The notes under the pieces are model-generated. The model searched no databases. It was not told the origin of the DNA and worked only from the letters and a program-made list of their open reading frames with translations. The translations under genes and the position numbers were made by a program. Positions 17,148 through 25,466 of a stretch of 32,529 nucleotides of DNA are shown piece by piece; position 1 is the stretch's first letter, and every line of letters begins with the position of its first letter. The DNA comes from Actinomycetes bacterium (GTDB lineage: Bacteria > Actinomycetota > Acidimicrobiia > Acidimicrobiales > RAAP-2): assembly GCA_021802025.1 (NCBI GenBank), contig JAKABC010000002.1, positions 1 through 32,529 on the forward strand. Direction: 5' to 3'.

Positions 17148-18590
17148 GTGGCCCGTCGCTCGGTCGTCGTCGTCGGCGGCGGCGTCGCCGGCCTGGCCGC
17201 CGCCTACGAGCTGAGCGGGCCGGGTGCGAGCCGCGACGCCACGACCCCGCGGGTCGAGCTCATTGAGCTCGGCGAGCGCCTCGGCGGCGCGCTCGCCACG
17301 ATCGAGTTCGCCGGGCGCGTCCTCGACGTCGGGCCCGACGGCGTGCTCGCCCGACGACCCGAGGCGCTCGCGCTCGTCGACGAGCTCGAGCTCGGCGATC
17401 GGCTCGAGCCGATTGCCGCGTCGGGCGCGTGGATCTGGCTGCGCGGGGCGGCCCGGGAGATGCCGGACGGACTCACCCTCGGGGTGCCCACCGACGCGGC
17501 GGCGCTGCGCCGCTGGCCCGGGCTCAGCCGCCGGGCTCGCTGGGCCCTCGCCCGGGACCGGCGCTGGCCGGTGCGTCTGAGCGTCGGCGACGACGCCACG
17601 ATCGGGGCGATCGTGCGCGCGAAGCTCGGCGACGAGGTCGCCCGCGGCCTCGTCGAGCCCCTCATCGGGGGGATCCAGGCCGGACGCATCGACGAGCTCT
17701 CGGCGCGCTCGGTCTTCCCGGCGCTGCTCGAGGCCGCCCGGCGCGGCGGGTCGCTCGCCGCCGCCCTGGGCGCGGGCGGGCCCGCCTCGCCCGGTCCGCG
17801 ACACGGGGCCGGCTCGGGTGGGCCGGCCTTCGTCTCGCTCACCAGCGGGCTCGGCTCCCTGGTCGGGGCGCTCGAGGGGGCGCTCGCCGCGCGCGGGGTC
17901 GTCCTGCGCCGCGCCACCGCGGTGACCGCCCTGCGGCGCACGCCCTCGGGGCCGTACCCCTGGGAGGTCGACACGGCCAGCACGACCACGCCGGCCGACG
18001 CGATCGTGCTGGCCACGCCGGCCCCGGTCACGGCGGCCCTGGCCGGGCGTCACGACGCCGCGCTCGCCGCCCTGTCGAGGGTGCGCAGCGCCGGGGTCGC
18101 CGTCGTGAGCCTCAGCCTCGAACGCGCGACCACCACCCTGCCCCCCACGGGCACCGGCCTGCTCGTCCCGCTCGCCACGGCGTGGTCCGGCCCCGACACG
18201 ATGCTCGTCACCGCGCTCACCTTCCTCGACCGCAAGTGGCCCCACCTGCGTCGCGACGACGACGTGCTGGTGCGCGCCCACGTCGGACGGAGCGACGACG
18301 CGCGCTGGCGCGACCTCGACGACGACGCACTCGTCACGCGCGTTCTCGACGAGGTTCGACACCTACTCGGTCGTGTCGGCCCGGTGCGCGCCGCCCACGT
18401 CGCGCGCTGGCCCGCGGCGCTGGCCCAGTACGAGCTCGGCCACGCACCCCTGGTCGAGGCGGCCCGCACCAGGGCGCGCGACCTCGGGCTCGCCCTCGCG
18501 GGCGCCGCCTACGACGGGGTGGGCGTGCCGGCCACGATCGGCTCGGGACGGCGCGCCGCGCGCGAGGTGCGCGACCACTTCGCTAACTAG
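17148..18590 (+). CDS. hemY: Coproporphyrinogen/protoporphyrinogen III oxidase (HemY/CgoX type)
   Basis: FAD-dependent, oxygen-using oxidation of (copro)porphyrinogen III to (copro)porphyrin III. The 480-residue protein begins with a dinucleotide-binding motif VVVVGGGVAGLAAAYEL (6-22) and a second FAD block, LIELGERLGGALATIE, where the acidic residue should bind ribose. It has EPLIGGIQAGRIDELSARS in the middle and GAAYDGVGVPATIGSGRRAA near the C-terminus, the usual FAD-closing motif. GTG 17148 directly abuts the hemH stop (TAGGTG). The region after residue 200 has a Gly/Pro-rich loop (about 206-225) that may be a small lineage insertion. By context it acts before HemH in the coproporphyrin-dependent pathway; protoporphyrinogen oxidase is the alternative. 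Its TAG stop overlaps the stop of the convergent HAD gene. Confidence 0.93.
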   Translation: MARRSVVVVGGGVAGLAAAYELSGPGASRDATTPRVELIELGERLGGALATIEFAGRVLDVGPDGVLARRPEALALVDELELGDRLEPIAASGAWIWLRGAAREMPDGLTLGVPTDAAALRRWPGLSRRARWALARDRRWPVRLSVGDDATIGAIVRAKLGDEVARGLVEPLIGGIQAGRIDELSARSVFPALLEAARRGGSLAAALGAGGPASPGPRHGAGSGGPAFVSLTSGLGSLVGALEGALAARGVVLRRATAVTALRRTPSGPYPWEVDTASTTTPADAIVLATPAPVTAALAGRHDAALAALSRVRSAGVAVVSLSLERATTTLPPTGTGLLVPLATAWSGPDTMLVTALTFLDRKWPHLRRDDDVLVRAHVGRSDDARWRDLDDDALVTRVLDEVRHLLGRVGPVRAAHVARWPAALAQYELGHAPLVEAARTRARDLGLALAGAAYDGVGVPATIGSGRRAAREVRDHFAN

Positions 18591-19087
18591 AGGTAGTAGC
18601 CGGAGTGGACGTAGAGGCAGGGCACGCCTTCGTCGAGGTACATCGCGTGGTTGCGCGGGTCGTCGTCGAGGGCGAGGCGCACGTCGTAGCCGCGAGCGCG
18701 CAGGTCGTGCAGCGTCGCGCGCTTGTAGCGCTCGACGCCGGCGTAGTCCCCGTGGTCGCGCATCACCAGCAGGTCCCAGCGCAGCCCGTGGCGCTCCAGC
18801 CACTCGACGGTGGCCGTCTGGACCCGGCGGGGCCGACCCGTCACCAGCACGACGACGAGGTCGGCGACCAGCAGCTCGGCCAGGCGCGCCACCTCCTCGA
18901 CCGGCGGGTCGCCACCCACCTCGTCGAAGAAGCGGCGCCAGTCCCCGCGGTCGAGGTGGTGCTGGCGCCCGGCGGCGTCCGCGAGGACCCCGTCCACGTC
19001 GAAGATCACCGTGGCCCCCGCGGGACGGGGGCCGCTGCGCCAGAGCCAGTTCTCGGGGATGGGGGCGGCGTTCTCCACGGTCGTCAC
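18587..19087 (-). CDS. HAD-superfamily phosphatase, polynucleotide-phosphatase-like
   Basis: This 166-residue soluble protein has all four HAD motifs: FDVDGVLAD (29-37, nucleophile Asp30 and acid Asp32), VLVTGRP (80-86, Thr83), Lys122 in ERYKRATL and LALDDDPRNH (138-147). The spacing and the sequences LLVMRDHGDY and RLALDDDPRNHAMYLDEG resemble the 3'-phosphatase domain of T4-type polynucleotide kinase/phosphatase. The kinase half is absent, so the substrate may be a nucleic-acid end or a small phosphate ester. The start is GTG 19087, with a GGGCGGGA stretch upstream; an in-frame GTG three codons later is possible. It is a single gene convergent with hemY, and their stops share the tetranucleotide CTAG. 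It stands back to back with the 993-residue membrane protein gene (53-bp gap). Confidence 0.75.
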   Translation of the reverse strand: MTTVENAAPIPENWLWRSGPRPAGATVIFDVDGVLADAAGRQHHLDRGDWRRFFDEVGGDPPVEEVARLAELLVADLVVVLVTGRPRRVQTATVEWLERHGLRWDLLVMRDHGDYAGVERYKRATLHDLRARGYDVRLALDDDPRNHAMYLDEGVPCLYVHSGYYL

Positions 19088-19140
19088 GGTCCCGCCCGGT
19101 CAGTGGGCGGCCGACGGCGGTGTCTGCGAGACTAGACGCC

Positions 19141-22122
19141 GTGGCAGTCCCCGGCCGACGCACCCTCCCGGTCCCATACGGCCACCACGTCTACGTCGTC
19201 AGCGACCTGGCCCTCTCACCCGGGAGCGACCCGAGCGGCCGGGCGCTGCGCGAGCTCGCCGAGCTCTTGAACGGCCTGGACGACCCCGCGATCGTGATCG
19301 TCGCCGGCGGCCTCTTCGCGCCCCCCGAGGGGGCCCGACCCGGACCATTCGTGACCGAGACGCTCACGACCCTGTCGCCGTTGGCGAGCGCGCTGCGCGC
19401 CTTCACCGAGCGCGCGGGCCGCCAGCTGATCGTCCTGCCCGGGGCGAGCGACCGCGACCTCTTGAACGACCCGGCGGCCCAGGGCGAGCTCGCCGCTCAC
19501 GGCGTGGCCGTCGCGCGCGACGTGGTCCTCCAGGTCGCCACCGCCGACGACGTGCGCGACGTGGTGGTGGCCGCGGGCGCGACCGACCTCGACGACGCCG
19601 TCGTGGACGCCCGCGACCGCGCCGACGCCCGACGGGTCGAGGACCCCTCCGCGCTCGCGCGCTTCGCCGCGAGCCGGCTGCTCTACCGGCGTCTCGCGGC
19701 CTGGGTGTGGCTGCCCGTGGTCGCCTTCGTGCTGCTCGACCTGTGGAGCCTCTTCTCGGTGGTGGCCGACCATCTCGTCCACCACCACTACCGGATCCAC
19801 CTGCTCACCACGCGCAGCTTCTGGGCCAACCTCGCGGCCGCCCTGGTGGTGGTGGCGGCGGCCGAGACGGCGCTGGCCGCCCTCGCCGGGTGGGTGGTGC
19901 GCCGGCGCTTCGCCCGGCGCGCGAGCGCGCCCGGCGGACCGCCCGACCCCCTCGCCCTCACCCGGGTGGACGGGGTCGACGCCCTGGAGTTCGCTCGCCG
20001 GGTCGTCGAGCGCGGGGGCGCCGGCGCCGTCGTCGGTGGCGCCCCCGGCCCGGCCCTCGCCTACCTCGACCAGGGCGTGAGCGCCTCGCCCGGGCCGTCG
20101 CGCCGGGTGCTCGTCGAGCGCCGGGGTCGCTTCGGTCTGCCCCCGGTCTTCGTGGCGGTCGAACGCCTGGGGGTGGTCGAGATCGAGGCGGCGAGCACCC
20201 TGCGGGTGCGCCTGCTCGCGGGCGAGTCGAACCGGGTCTGGGGCACCCCGCTCGAGCGGATCGTCGCCGGCGCGCCCACCGGGCCCGCCCCGGCGCCGGC
20301 GACCTCGGTGGTGGGTGCGTGGCCCCGCGGCCGGCCCTACCCGGTCTCGGCCGAGCGGCTCGACGAGCAACGCCGCCATCGGGTGATCCGTCGGTGGGTC
20401 TCGTGGTCCATCCTCGCCGACGGCCTGCTCAACGTGGCCGTGACGACCGTGCGGCCCCTGCACAGCCACCTCCACCTCGTCTTGTCGGTGCTGCCGGTCG
20501 CGGTCGCCAAGTCGGCGGCGGCGCTGACCGCGGTCGCCGGGGTGGCCCTGGTGATGCTGGCCCGCGGACTCCACCGGGGTCAGCGACGGGCCTGGTTCCT
20601 CTCGGCGGCCGTCCTCGCGGTGACCCTCGTCGCGCACGCGCTGCGCGGCGGGACGATCGTGGCGATCGCCGTGGCGGCCGCCCTGCTCGCCACCTTGGTG
20701 ATCGAGCGCGACGCCTTCCGGGCCGTCTCGGACCGCACGAGCGCCGCCGAGGCCGCGCCGCGCCTCGTCCTGGCGGCCTCCGTGGCGGTCCTCGCCGCCA
20801 CCTTCGGGACCGAGGCCGTGGCCGAGGACCGACTGCCGAGCCTCGGGGTGGTGGTGCTCGCGTGCGCCGAGCGGCTCGTCGGGATCACCTCGATCGCCCT
20901 GCCCGAGGGTCCGAGCGACTTCCTCGATCCGGTGATGCTCGCCGTGGGCGTCGCGCTCGTGGTCGCCACCCTCTACTTCGTCACCCGACCGGTCGTCGAC
21001 CGGCGACTCTCGAGCGCGGCGCTCAGCGCCGAGCGGCGCCTGGCCGAGCGGCGCGCGCGCGACATCGTGGCCCGCCACGGCGCCGGCACGCTCGACTACT
21101 TCGCGCTGCGCGACGACAAGCAGTTCTTCTTCTTCCGCGACTCGCTGGTGGCCTACGCCGTCTACGGCGGGGTCGCCCTCGTCTCGCCCGACCCCATCGG
21201 CCCGGTCGCCGAGCGCGCCGGGGTGCTGGGCGCCTTCCGCGAGTTCGCCCAGTCCCACGGCTGGACCGTGGGCGTGATGGGCGCGGGGGCGACCTGGCTG
21301 CCCGTCTACCACGCCCACGGCTTCCACGCGATCTACCTCGGCGACGAGGCCGTCGTCGACTGCCCGAGCTTCTCGCTCGCGGGCCAGAAGATGAAGGGGC
21401 TGCGCCAGGCCTGCACGCGCCTCGAGCGCCACGGCTACACCGTGGAGTTCCTCGACCCGGCCCACGTCGAGCCCGGGCGGGTGGCCGCGGTGCTCGAGCT
21501 CACGGCGCGGCTGCGCCGCGGGGAGGGCGAGCGGGGCTTCTCGATGATGCTGGGTCGGCTCTTCGACCCCAAGGACCGCGGACTGCTGCTCACGGTCGTC
21601 AACGGCCCCGACGGCGTCCCGGCCGCGGCCTGCCAGTTCGTGCCGGCCCCGGGGATCAACGGCTACTCGCTCGACCTCATGCGCCGCGACCCCGGCGATC
21701 ACCCCAACGGGCTGATCGACTACGCGCTCTGCTCGACGATCTTCCACCTGGCCCGTCGGGGCGCCCAGGGGCTCAGCCTCAACTTCGCCGCCTTCCGCTC
21801 GGTCCTCGAGGACGAGTCGGGCACGGTCGTCACCCGGATGGAGCGCTGGGCGCTGCGCCGGCTCTCGGGGATCTTGCCCATCGAGTCGCTGTGGAGCTTC
21901 AACGCGAAGTACCAGCCCGACTGGCAGCCCCGCTACCTCGTCTACCCCGCGGCCGAGAGTTTCGTGCCCGTGGCGGCGGCGACGCTGCGCGCCGAGAGCC
22001 TCACCGAGCTCCCTCTGCTGGGGCGGCTCCTCGTCCACGACCCCCTCAACCGACCGGCCACGGTCACTCCCGAGGCGGTCCTCGCGGCCGCGCGCGACGC
22101 CGGACGCGGCTCGGCCGCCTGA
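19141..22122 (+). CDS. Membrane protein: inactive metallophosphoesterase-like domain fused to a DUF2156 / lysyl-phosphatidylglycerol-synthase-like domain
   Basis: The 993-residue protein has three parts. (i) Residues 1-350 resemble actinobacterial calcineurin-type phosphoesterases that are interrupted by two membrane segments (here about 186-208 and 229-251). Every expected metal motif is degraded: SDLAL where SDLHL is expected, AGGLF for AGDLF, PGASD for PGNHD and GGAP for GHTH. (ii) Residues about 415-615 hold five or six membrane segments. (iii) Residues about 640-940 match DUF2156, the C-terminal domain of lysylphosphatidylglycerol synthases, with YFALRDDKQFFF, GVALVSPDPIGP, GLSLNFAAFR and a near-terminal FNAKYQPDWQPRYLVY. 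DUF2156 proteins transfer amino acids from tRNA to membrane lipids, or are related transferases of unknown use. GTG 19141 fits; the longer frame upstream is antisense to the HAD gene. The lipid and aminoacyl donor are unknown. Confidence 0.85.
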   Translation: MAVPGRRTLPVPYGHHVYVVSDLALSPGSDPSGRALRELAELLNGLDDPAIVIVAGGLFAPPEGARPGPFVTETLTTLSPLASALRAFTERAGRQLIVLPGASDRDLLNDPAAQGELAAHGVAVARDVVLQVATADDVRDVVVAAGATDLDDAVVDARDRADARRVEDPSALARFAASRLLYRRLAAWVWLPVVAFVLLDLWSLFSVVADHLVHHHYRIHLLTTRSFWANLAAALVVVAAAETALAALAGWVVRRRFARRASAPGGPPDPLALTRVDGVDALEFARRVVERGGAGAVVGGAPGPALAYLDQGVSASPGPSRRVLVERRGRFGLPPVFVAVERLGVVEIEAASTLRVRLLAGESNRVWGTPLERIVAGAPTGPAPAPATSVVGAWPRGRPYPVSAERLDEQRRHRVIRRWVSWSILADGLLNVAVTTVRPLHSHLHLVLSVLPVAVAKSAAALTAVAGVALVMLARGLHRGQRRAWFLSAAVLAVTLVAHALRGGTIVAIAVAAALLATLVIERDAFRAVSDRTSAAEAAPRLVLAASVAVLAATFGTEAVAEDRLPSLGVVVLACAERLVGITSIALPEGPSDFLDPVMLAVGVALVVATLYFVTRPVVDRRLSSAALSAERRLAERRARDIVARHGAGTLDYFALRDDKQFFFFRDSLVAYAVYGGVALVSPDPIGPVAERAGVLGAFREFAQSHGWTVGVMGAGATWLPVYHAHGFHAIYLGDEAVVDCPSFSLAGQKMKGLRQACTRLERHGYTVEFLDPAHVEPGRVAAVLELTARLRRGEGERGFSMMLGRLFDPKDRGLLLTVVNGPDGVPAAACQFVPAPGINGYSLDLMRRDPGDHPNGLIDYALCSTIFHLARRGAQGLSLNFAAFRSVLEDESGTVVTRMERWALRRLSGILPIESLWSFNAKYQPDWQPRYLVYPAAESFVPVAAATLRAESLTELPLLGRLLVHDPLNRPATVTPEAVLAAARDAGRGSAA

Positions 22123-22166
22123 GGTCCGCGCCCCCTGGAGTCACCGCGGCATCACGACGCGACACA

Positions 22167-22172
22167 TAGGCT
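22167..22172 (+). promoter_or_regulatory. Possible -10 element TAGGCT for the secreted GH25-like gene
   Basis: TAGGCT fits TANNNT and ends 9 nt before the ATG at 22182, which would leave a leader of only 2-3 nt. The 59-bp gap after the upstream gene has no evident ribosome site and no other promoter-like element. This is weak support for independent transcription. Confidence 0.3.
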
Positions 22173-22181
22173 TAGTCGGTC

Positions 22182-24041
22182 ATGGCTAGAAACGTCACGC
22201 GCGTCGTCGTCGTCGTCGCGATGGCCTTGATCGCGGTTCTCGGGGCTAGCGCCGCGGCGGCTTCCTCCACAACTCCGCCCCCCTCGTCCCTCGGCTACGA
22301 CGTGAGCTTTCCCCAGTGCAACACCCCCCTACCCCCCACGCCAGGATTCGGCGTCGTGGGCGTCAACAACGGATATCCCTTCTCGATCAACCCCTGCCTC
22401 AACACGGAGCTGCAGTGGGCTATGTCCAGTGCCGGCGGTAAACCGCAGTTCTACGCCAATACCGCTAACCCCGGGCCGTCGAGCAATGCGGACTGGCCCA
22501 AAGGGCAACAGACGCCCGACGTATGTGACGGCACCGACTCGACGGGCTGCTCGTACGACTACGGCTGGAACGCGGCTCAGGGGTCGTTCGAGAATGCCGT
22601 CAACGCCGAGACCGCGGTGGGCGCGGCCTCCCCGCAGAGTTCCGCGACCAGCGCAACGTGGTGGCTCGACGTGGAGACGGGCAACTCGTGGGAGAGCCTC
22701 GGGACGACCTCCCCCACGGCCACCCAGCTGGGCAACGACCAGGCCGACCTCCAAGGCGAACTCGCCTATTTCGCCAGCGTTGGTGTGGCCAACGTGGGCG
22801 TGTACTCGACGGGCTACCAGTTCGGCCAAATCGTAGGCACCCCGGGGACCGTCTTCCCGGCGATCCCGGTTTGGCTGCCGGGCTACGCCACCCAAGCCGC
22901 CGCCCAGGCGGCCTGCGCTAACACCTCCTTCACGGGTGGGCGCGTCACGATGATCCAGTACGCGCTGAACGGGCTGGACGGTGACTATCTCTGCGGCCTC
23001 GTCAGCGTCCCGGCCACCGTCAGCGTCCCCGTGACCCAGGCCGGCTCCTTCTCCCAGCAGCTCACCGTGACGGGCGAAGGTTCGCCCGTGACCTACGTCC
23101 AGAACAGCGGTGCGCCGTATCTCGTCGTCTCAAGCACCGGCCTCGTCTCCGCGAACGGGGCGCTGGCCGCGGGCGTCTACGTCGCGAGCGGATACTCGAG
23201 CACCCCAACGGGTCTCACGGGGGAGTTCTCCCTCACAGTGACCGTGGGACAGATGACCCAGACCTCACCCGCGACGGTGCTCGTTCCAATCTCCCAGTCC
23301 TCGACGTTCGTCACCCAGGTGAGCGCCACCGGCGGCGTCGGGCCACTGACCTACACCCAGACGACGGGTCCGCCCAACCTCATCGTCTCATCGTCGGGCC
23401 AGGTCCGCACGAGCGGCACCCTCGCGAATGGCTCGTACGTCGTGCGCGGCGCGGTAAGCGACGCCACCGGCGACCACGGTGTCTACTTCTTCAACCTCCT
23501 CGTCGAGCCGGGACTCATCACCCAGTCGTCGCCCACGACAATCGACGTCGCTCCCACGGCCCTGAGCAACTTCACCGCGCAGATCACGGTGAGCGGCGCT
23601 ATCGGCACGTTGGACTTCGCCCAGACATCGGGCTCACCGGACGTAACGGTCTCGTCCACCGGCCTCGTCACCGTCAGCCCCTCCCTCGCCCTCGGAACAT
23701 ACGAGGCGGCGGGAACGGTGAACGACCCCAGCGGAGATCACGGCACGTTTGGGGTGAGTATCCAAGTCGCGACACCCCCCATCGTCTTACCCATCGCCAC
23801 GCGCGTCGTCGGCCACGCCGTGGCCGGTCGGGCAGTGACGCTGCAGATCAGGGGTCGCGGGTTTTTCGGTCGACCCCGAATCGTGGCGCACGCGGGGACG
23901 ACGGTAGTCGTCACGAAGGACTCTGGGACCTCACTCACTGTGCGCGTCACGGTCGCGGTGCGCTCGAGGCCCGGCGTCTATCGCCTCGTCATCACCTTGC
24001 CCAACGGCAAGAGCACGAGCGTGCGCTACGTGCTGCGCTAG
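22182..24041 (+). CDS. Secreted GH25-like glycoside-hydrolase-fold protein with tandem beta-type repeats
   Basis: The 619-residue protein has a signal peptide (residues 1 to about 27, hydrophobic core VVVVVAMALIAVLGASAAA). Next comes a GH25/DUF1906-like TIM-barrel domain (about 36-272) with GYDVSFPQC (38-46, Asp40), WWLDVETG (160-167, Asp163 and Glu165 in the GH25 acidic positions) and VTMIQYALNGLDGDYL near its end. GH25 enzymes are muramidases, so a cell-wall role is plausible but unproven. Then come three repeats of about 86-88 residues (from about 275, 361 and 449) and a C-terminal domain (about 531-619) that may be an IPT/TIG-like or other Ig-like fold. No sortase motif or C-terminal membrane helix is seen, so it is probably released. 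Base and codon use are visibly less GC-extreme than in the neighbours, which may indicate transfer or different selection. Six cysteines all lie in the GH25-like region, possibly as disulfides. Confidence 0.8.
   Translation: MARNVTRVVVVVAMALIAVLGASAAAASSTTPPPSSLGYDVSFPQCNTPLPPTPGFGVVGVNNGYPFSINPCLNTELQWAMSSAGGKPQFYANTANPGPSSNADWPKGQQTPDVCDGTDSTGCSYDYGWNAAQGSFENAVNAETAVGAASPQSSATSATWWLDVETGNSWESLGTTSPTATQLGNDQADLQGELAYFASVGVANVGVYSTGYQFGQIVGTPGTVFPAIPVWLPGYATQAAAQAACANTSFTGGRVTMIQYALNGLDGDYLCGLVSVPATVSVPVTQAGSFSQQLTVTGEGSPVTYVQNSGAPYLVVSSTGLVSANGALAAGVYVASGYSSTPTGLTGEFSLTVTVGQMTQTSPATVLVPISQSSTFVTQVSATGGVGPLTYTQTTGPPNLIVSSSGQVRTSGTLANGSYVVRGAVSDATGDHGVYFFNLLVEPGLITQSSPTTIDVAPTALSNFTAQITVSGAIGTLDFAQTSGSPDVTVSSTGLVTVSPSLALGTYEAAGTVNDPSGDHGTFGVSIQVATPPIVLPIATRVVGHAVAGRAVTLQIRGRGFFGRPRIVAHAGTTVVVTKDSGTSLTVRVTVAVRSRPGVYRLVITLPNGKSTSVRYVLR
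23007..23771 (+). repeat. Three tandem protein repeats of about 86-88 residues inside the secreted protein
   Basis: The repeats open with SVPATVSVPV, TSPATVLVPI and SSPTTIDVAP, and carry matched inner motifs PVTYVQNSGAPYLVVSSTG, PLTYTQTTGPPNLIVSSSG and TLDFAQTSGSPDVTVSSTG. Each ends in a GxYxxxG strand (GVYVASG, GSYVVRG, GTYEAAG) and a beta strand before the next unit. This looks like an Ig- or cadherin-like beta sandwich. The copies are diverged, so this is old domain duplication rather than a recent DNA repeat. Confidence 0.8.
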
Positions 24042-24084
24042 CCGTACCTAGGACGCGTGCCGAGGCGACGCTCGACGAACGACC

Positions 24085-24103
24085 CTTCGGGGGATCCCCG
24101 AGG
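24085..24103. terminator. Possible hairpin terminator after the secreted protein gene
   Basis: The stem TCGGGG / CCCCGA with loop GAT extends by one G-T wobble and one C-G pair to 8 bp. It starts 44 bp after the stop at 24041. There is no T-run, so it is not a classical intrinsic terminator, though T-less hairpins are proposed in actinobacteria. The rest of the 156-bp gap (24042-24197) shows only the -10-like element before the MFS gene. Confidence 0.35.
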
Positions 24104-24185
24104 CCCGCACGCCGCCCGGTCCCAGAATCCGCGACGACCGGAATCGCCAAGCCGGGCGTAACCACATCGTCACGCGATGGGGCCC

Positions 24186-24191
24186 TAGGGT
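24186..24191 (+). promoter_or_regulatory. Putative -10 element TAGGGT of a leaderless promoter for the MFS gene
   Basis: TAGGGT ends exactly 6 nt before the GTG at 24198, the same hexamer and spacing as before the MoxR gene. There is no ribosome-binding sequence in the gap, which fits a leaderless mRNA. Confidence 0.5.
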
Positions 24192-24197
24192 CGTCCG

Positions 24198-25466
24198 GTG
24201 CAACGAAGGCTCGCCGTCGCCCGGCTCATCCAGCACCGCGAGCCCACGCTCTTGCTCGCGGGCCAGGCCGTCTCCAACCTCGGCGACGGCGTGGCCCTGG
24301 TGGCCCTCACGCTGCTGGTGCTCGACACGACCCACAGCGCGTCGATGCTCGCGTGGTTCGCGGCCGCGCGCATGGCCCCGACCGTCGCCTTCTTGCTCGT
24401 GGGCGGGGCCGTCGTCGACCGGTTCGGTCGCCGCACCCTCTTGCTGATCTCGGACGGGTCGCGCTGCGTGCTGACCGCGGCGCTGACCACGATGATCGCC
24501 CTGCACGCCCTGCACTACGTCGAGCTCATCGTCTTCGCCCTCGTCTTTGGGGTCTTCGACGCCCTGTTCATGCCGGCCTACGCGGCCCTCACCCCCCAGA
24601 TCGTGCCCACCGAGCTGCTGCCGGCGATGAACTCGATCCGCCCCCTCTCGTCGAACCTCATGGGCACGATGATCGGCCCGGCGCTCGGCGGCCTGCTCTC
24701 GGCCTACTCCACCGCCTGGGCCATCGCGATCGACGCCGCGACCTTCGCGGTGAGCGCGGGCTTCTTGTTCGCGATGCGGCCGGTGCCCGCCCCGGAGCGC
24801 ACCGAGACCACCTCGATGCTCCACGACGTGCGCGAGGGCCTCGCCTACGTGCGGCGCACGACGTGGTTCTGGACCTGCCTGTCGGCGGTCGCGCTGGTCA
24901 ACGCCCTCGTCCTCGTGCCCCAGGGCGTGCTCGTCCCCTACTTCTTGCGCCACGTCCTGCACGCGCCCAAGGTCGAGGTCGGGCTCATCTTCACCGTCGG
25001 CGGGGTGGCCGGCGTCCTGATGAGCCTGGTCGCGGGGAACCTCGCGATGCCGCGTCGACGGATCCGCACGATGTTCAGCGTCTGGGGCATCGGGACCACC
25101 GCGGGTCTCGTCATGGGCTTCGCCACCAACTTCTGGGAGGTGGCGCTCTTCCCGGTCCTCGTCTCGGCCGCGATCGTGCTGGGCAACGTCTTTTGGGAGT
25201 CGATGGTCCAAGAGGAGGTCCCGGCCGAGATGATGGGGCGGGCGAGCTCGGTCGACTGGTTCGTCTCGCTCGGGCTCTCGCCGATCGGCCTGGTCGTGGC
25301 CGGCGCCCTCGCCGGGGCCATCGGGGTGCGCACGTACTACGTCGTGATGACCCTCGTCTGCCTGGTGCCCACCGGGCTCATCCTCCTCTCGCGCCGGGTG
25401 AACGCCGTCGACGCCGGCCGGGTCCGCGCCCGGGTCGTCGACCCGGCCGCGGGCGCCGCGCCCTAG
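24198..25466 (+). CDS. Major facilitator superfamily transporter (MFS_3-like exporter)
   Basis: This 422-residue integral membrane protein has about twelve hydrophobic segments in two halves. The MFS loop 2-3 motif appears as GGAVVDRFGRRTLLLISD (69-86). The central cytoplasmic loop around 196-222 (PAPERTETTSMLHDVREGL) and the later DVREGLAYVRRT sequence are typical of the MFS_3 group, which includes enterobactin exporter EntS and macrolide-efflux-like proteins. It is therefore likely a proton-driven efflux pump; the substrate is unknown. The GTG start has a -10-like TAGGGT 6 nt upstream and no ribosome site. The C-terminal 20 residues are hydrophilic and Arg/Ala-rich. Its TAG stop overlaps that of the convergent ATP-grasp gene through a shared CTAG. 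No regulator gene is adjacent. Confidence 0.88.
   Translation: MQRRLAVARLIQHREPTLLLAGQAVSNLGDGVALVALTLLVLDTTHSASMLAWFAAARMAPTVAFLLVGGAVVDRFGRRTLLLISDGSRCVLTAALTTMIALHALHYVELIVFALVFGVFDALFMPAYAALTPQIVPTELLPAMNSIRPLSSNLMGTMIGPALGGLLSAYSTAWAIAIDAATFAVSAGFLFAMRPVPAPERTETTSMLHDVREGLAYVRRTTWFWTCLSAVALVNALVLVPQGVLVPYFLRHVLHAPKVEVGLIFTVGGVAGVLMSLVAGNLAMPRRRIRTMFSVWGIGTTAGLVMGFATNFWEVALFPVLVSAAIVLGNVFWESMVQEEVPAEMMGRASSVDWFVSLGLSPIGLVVAGALAGAIGVRTYYVVMTLVCLVPTGLILLSRRVNAVDAGRVRARVVDPAAGAAP

Noticed and set aside
24042..24197. Hidden small gene or RNA in the gap before the MFS gene
   Set aside because: Only a hairpin and a -10-like hexamer are visible; no tRNA-like fold, ribosome site or convincing short frame.
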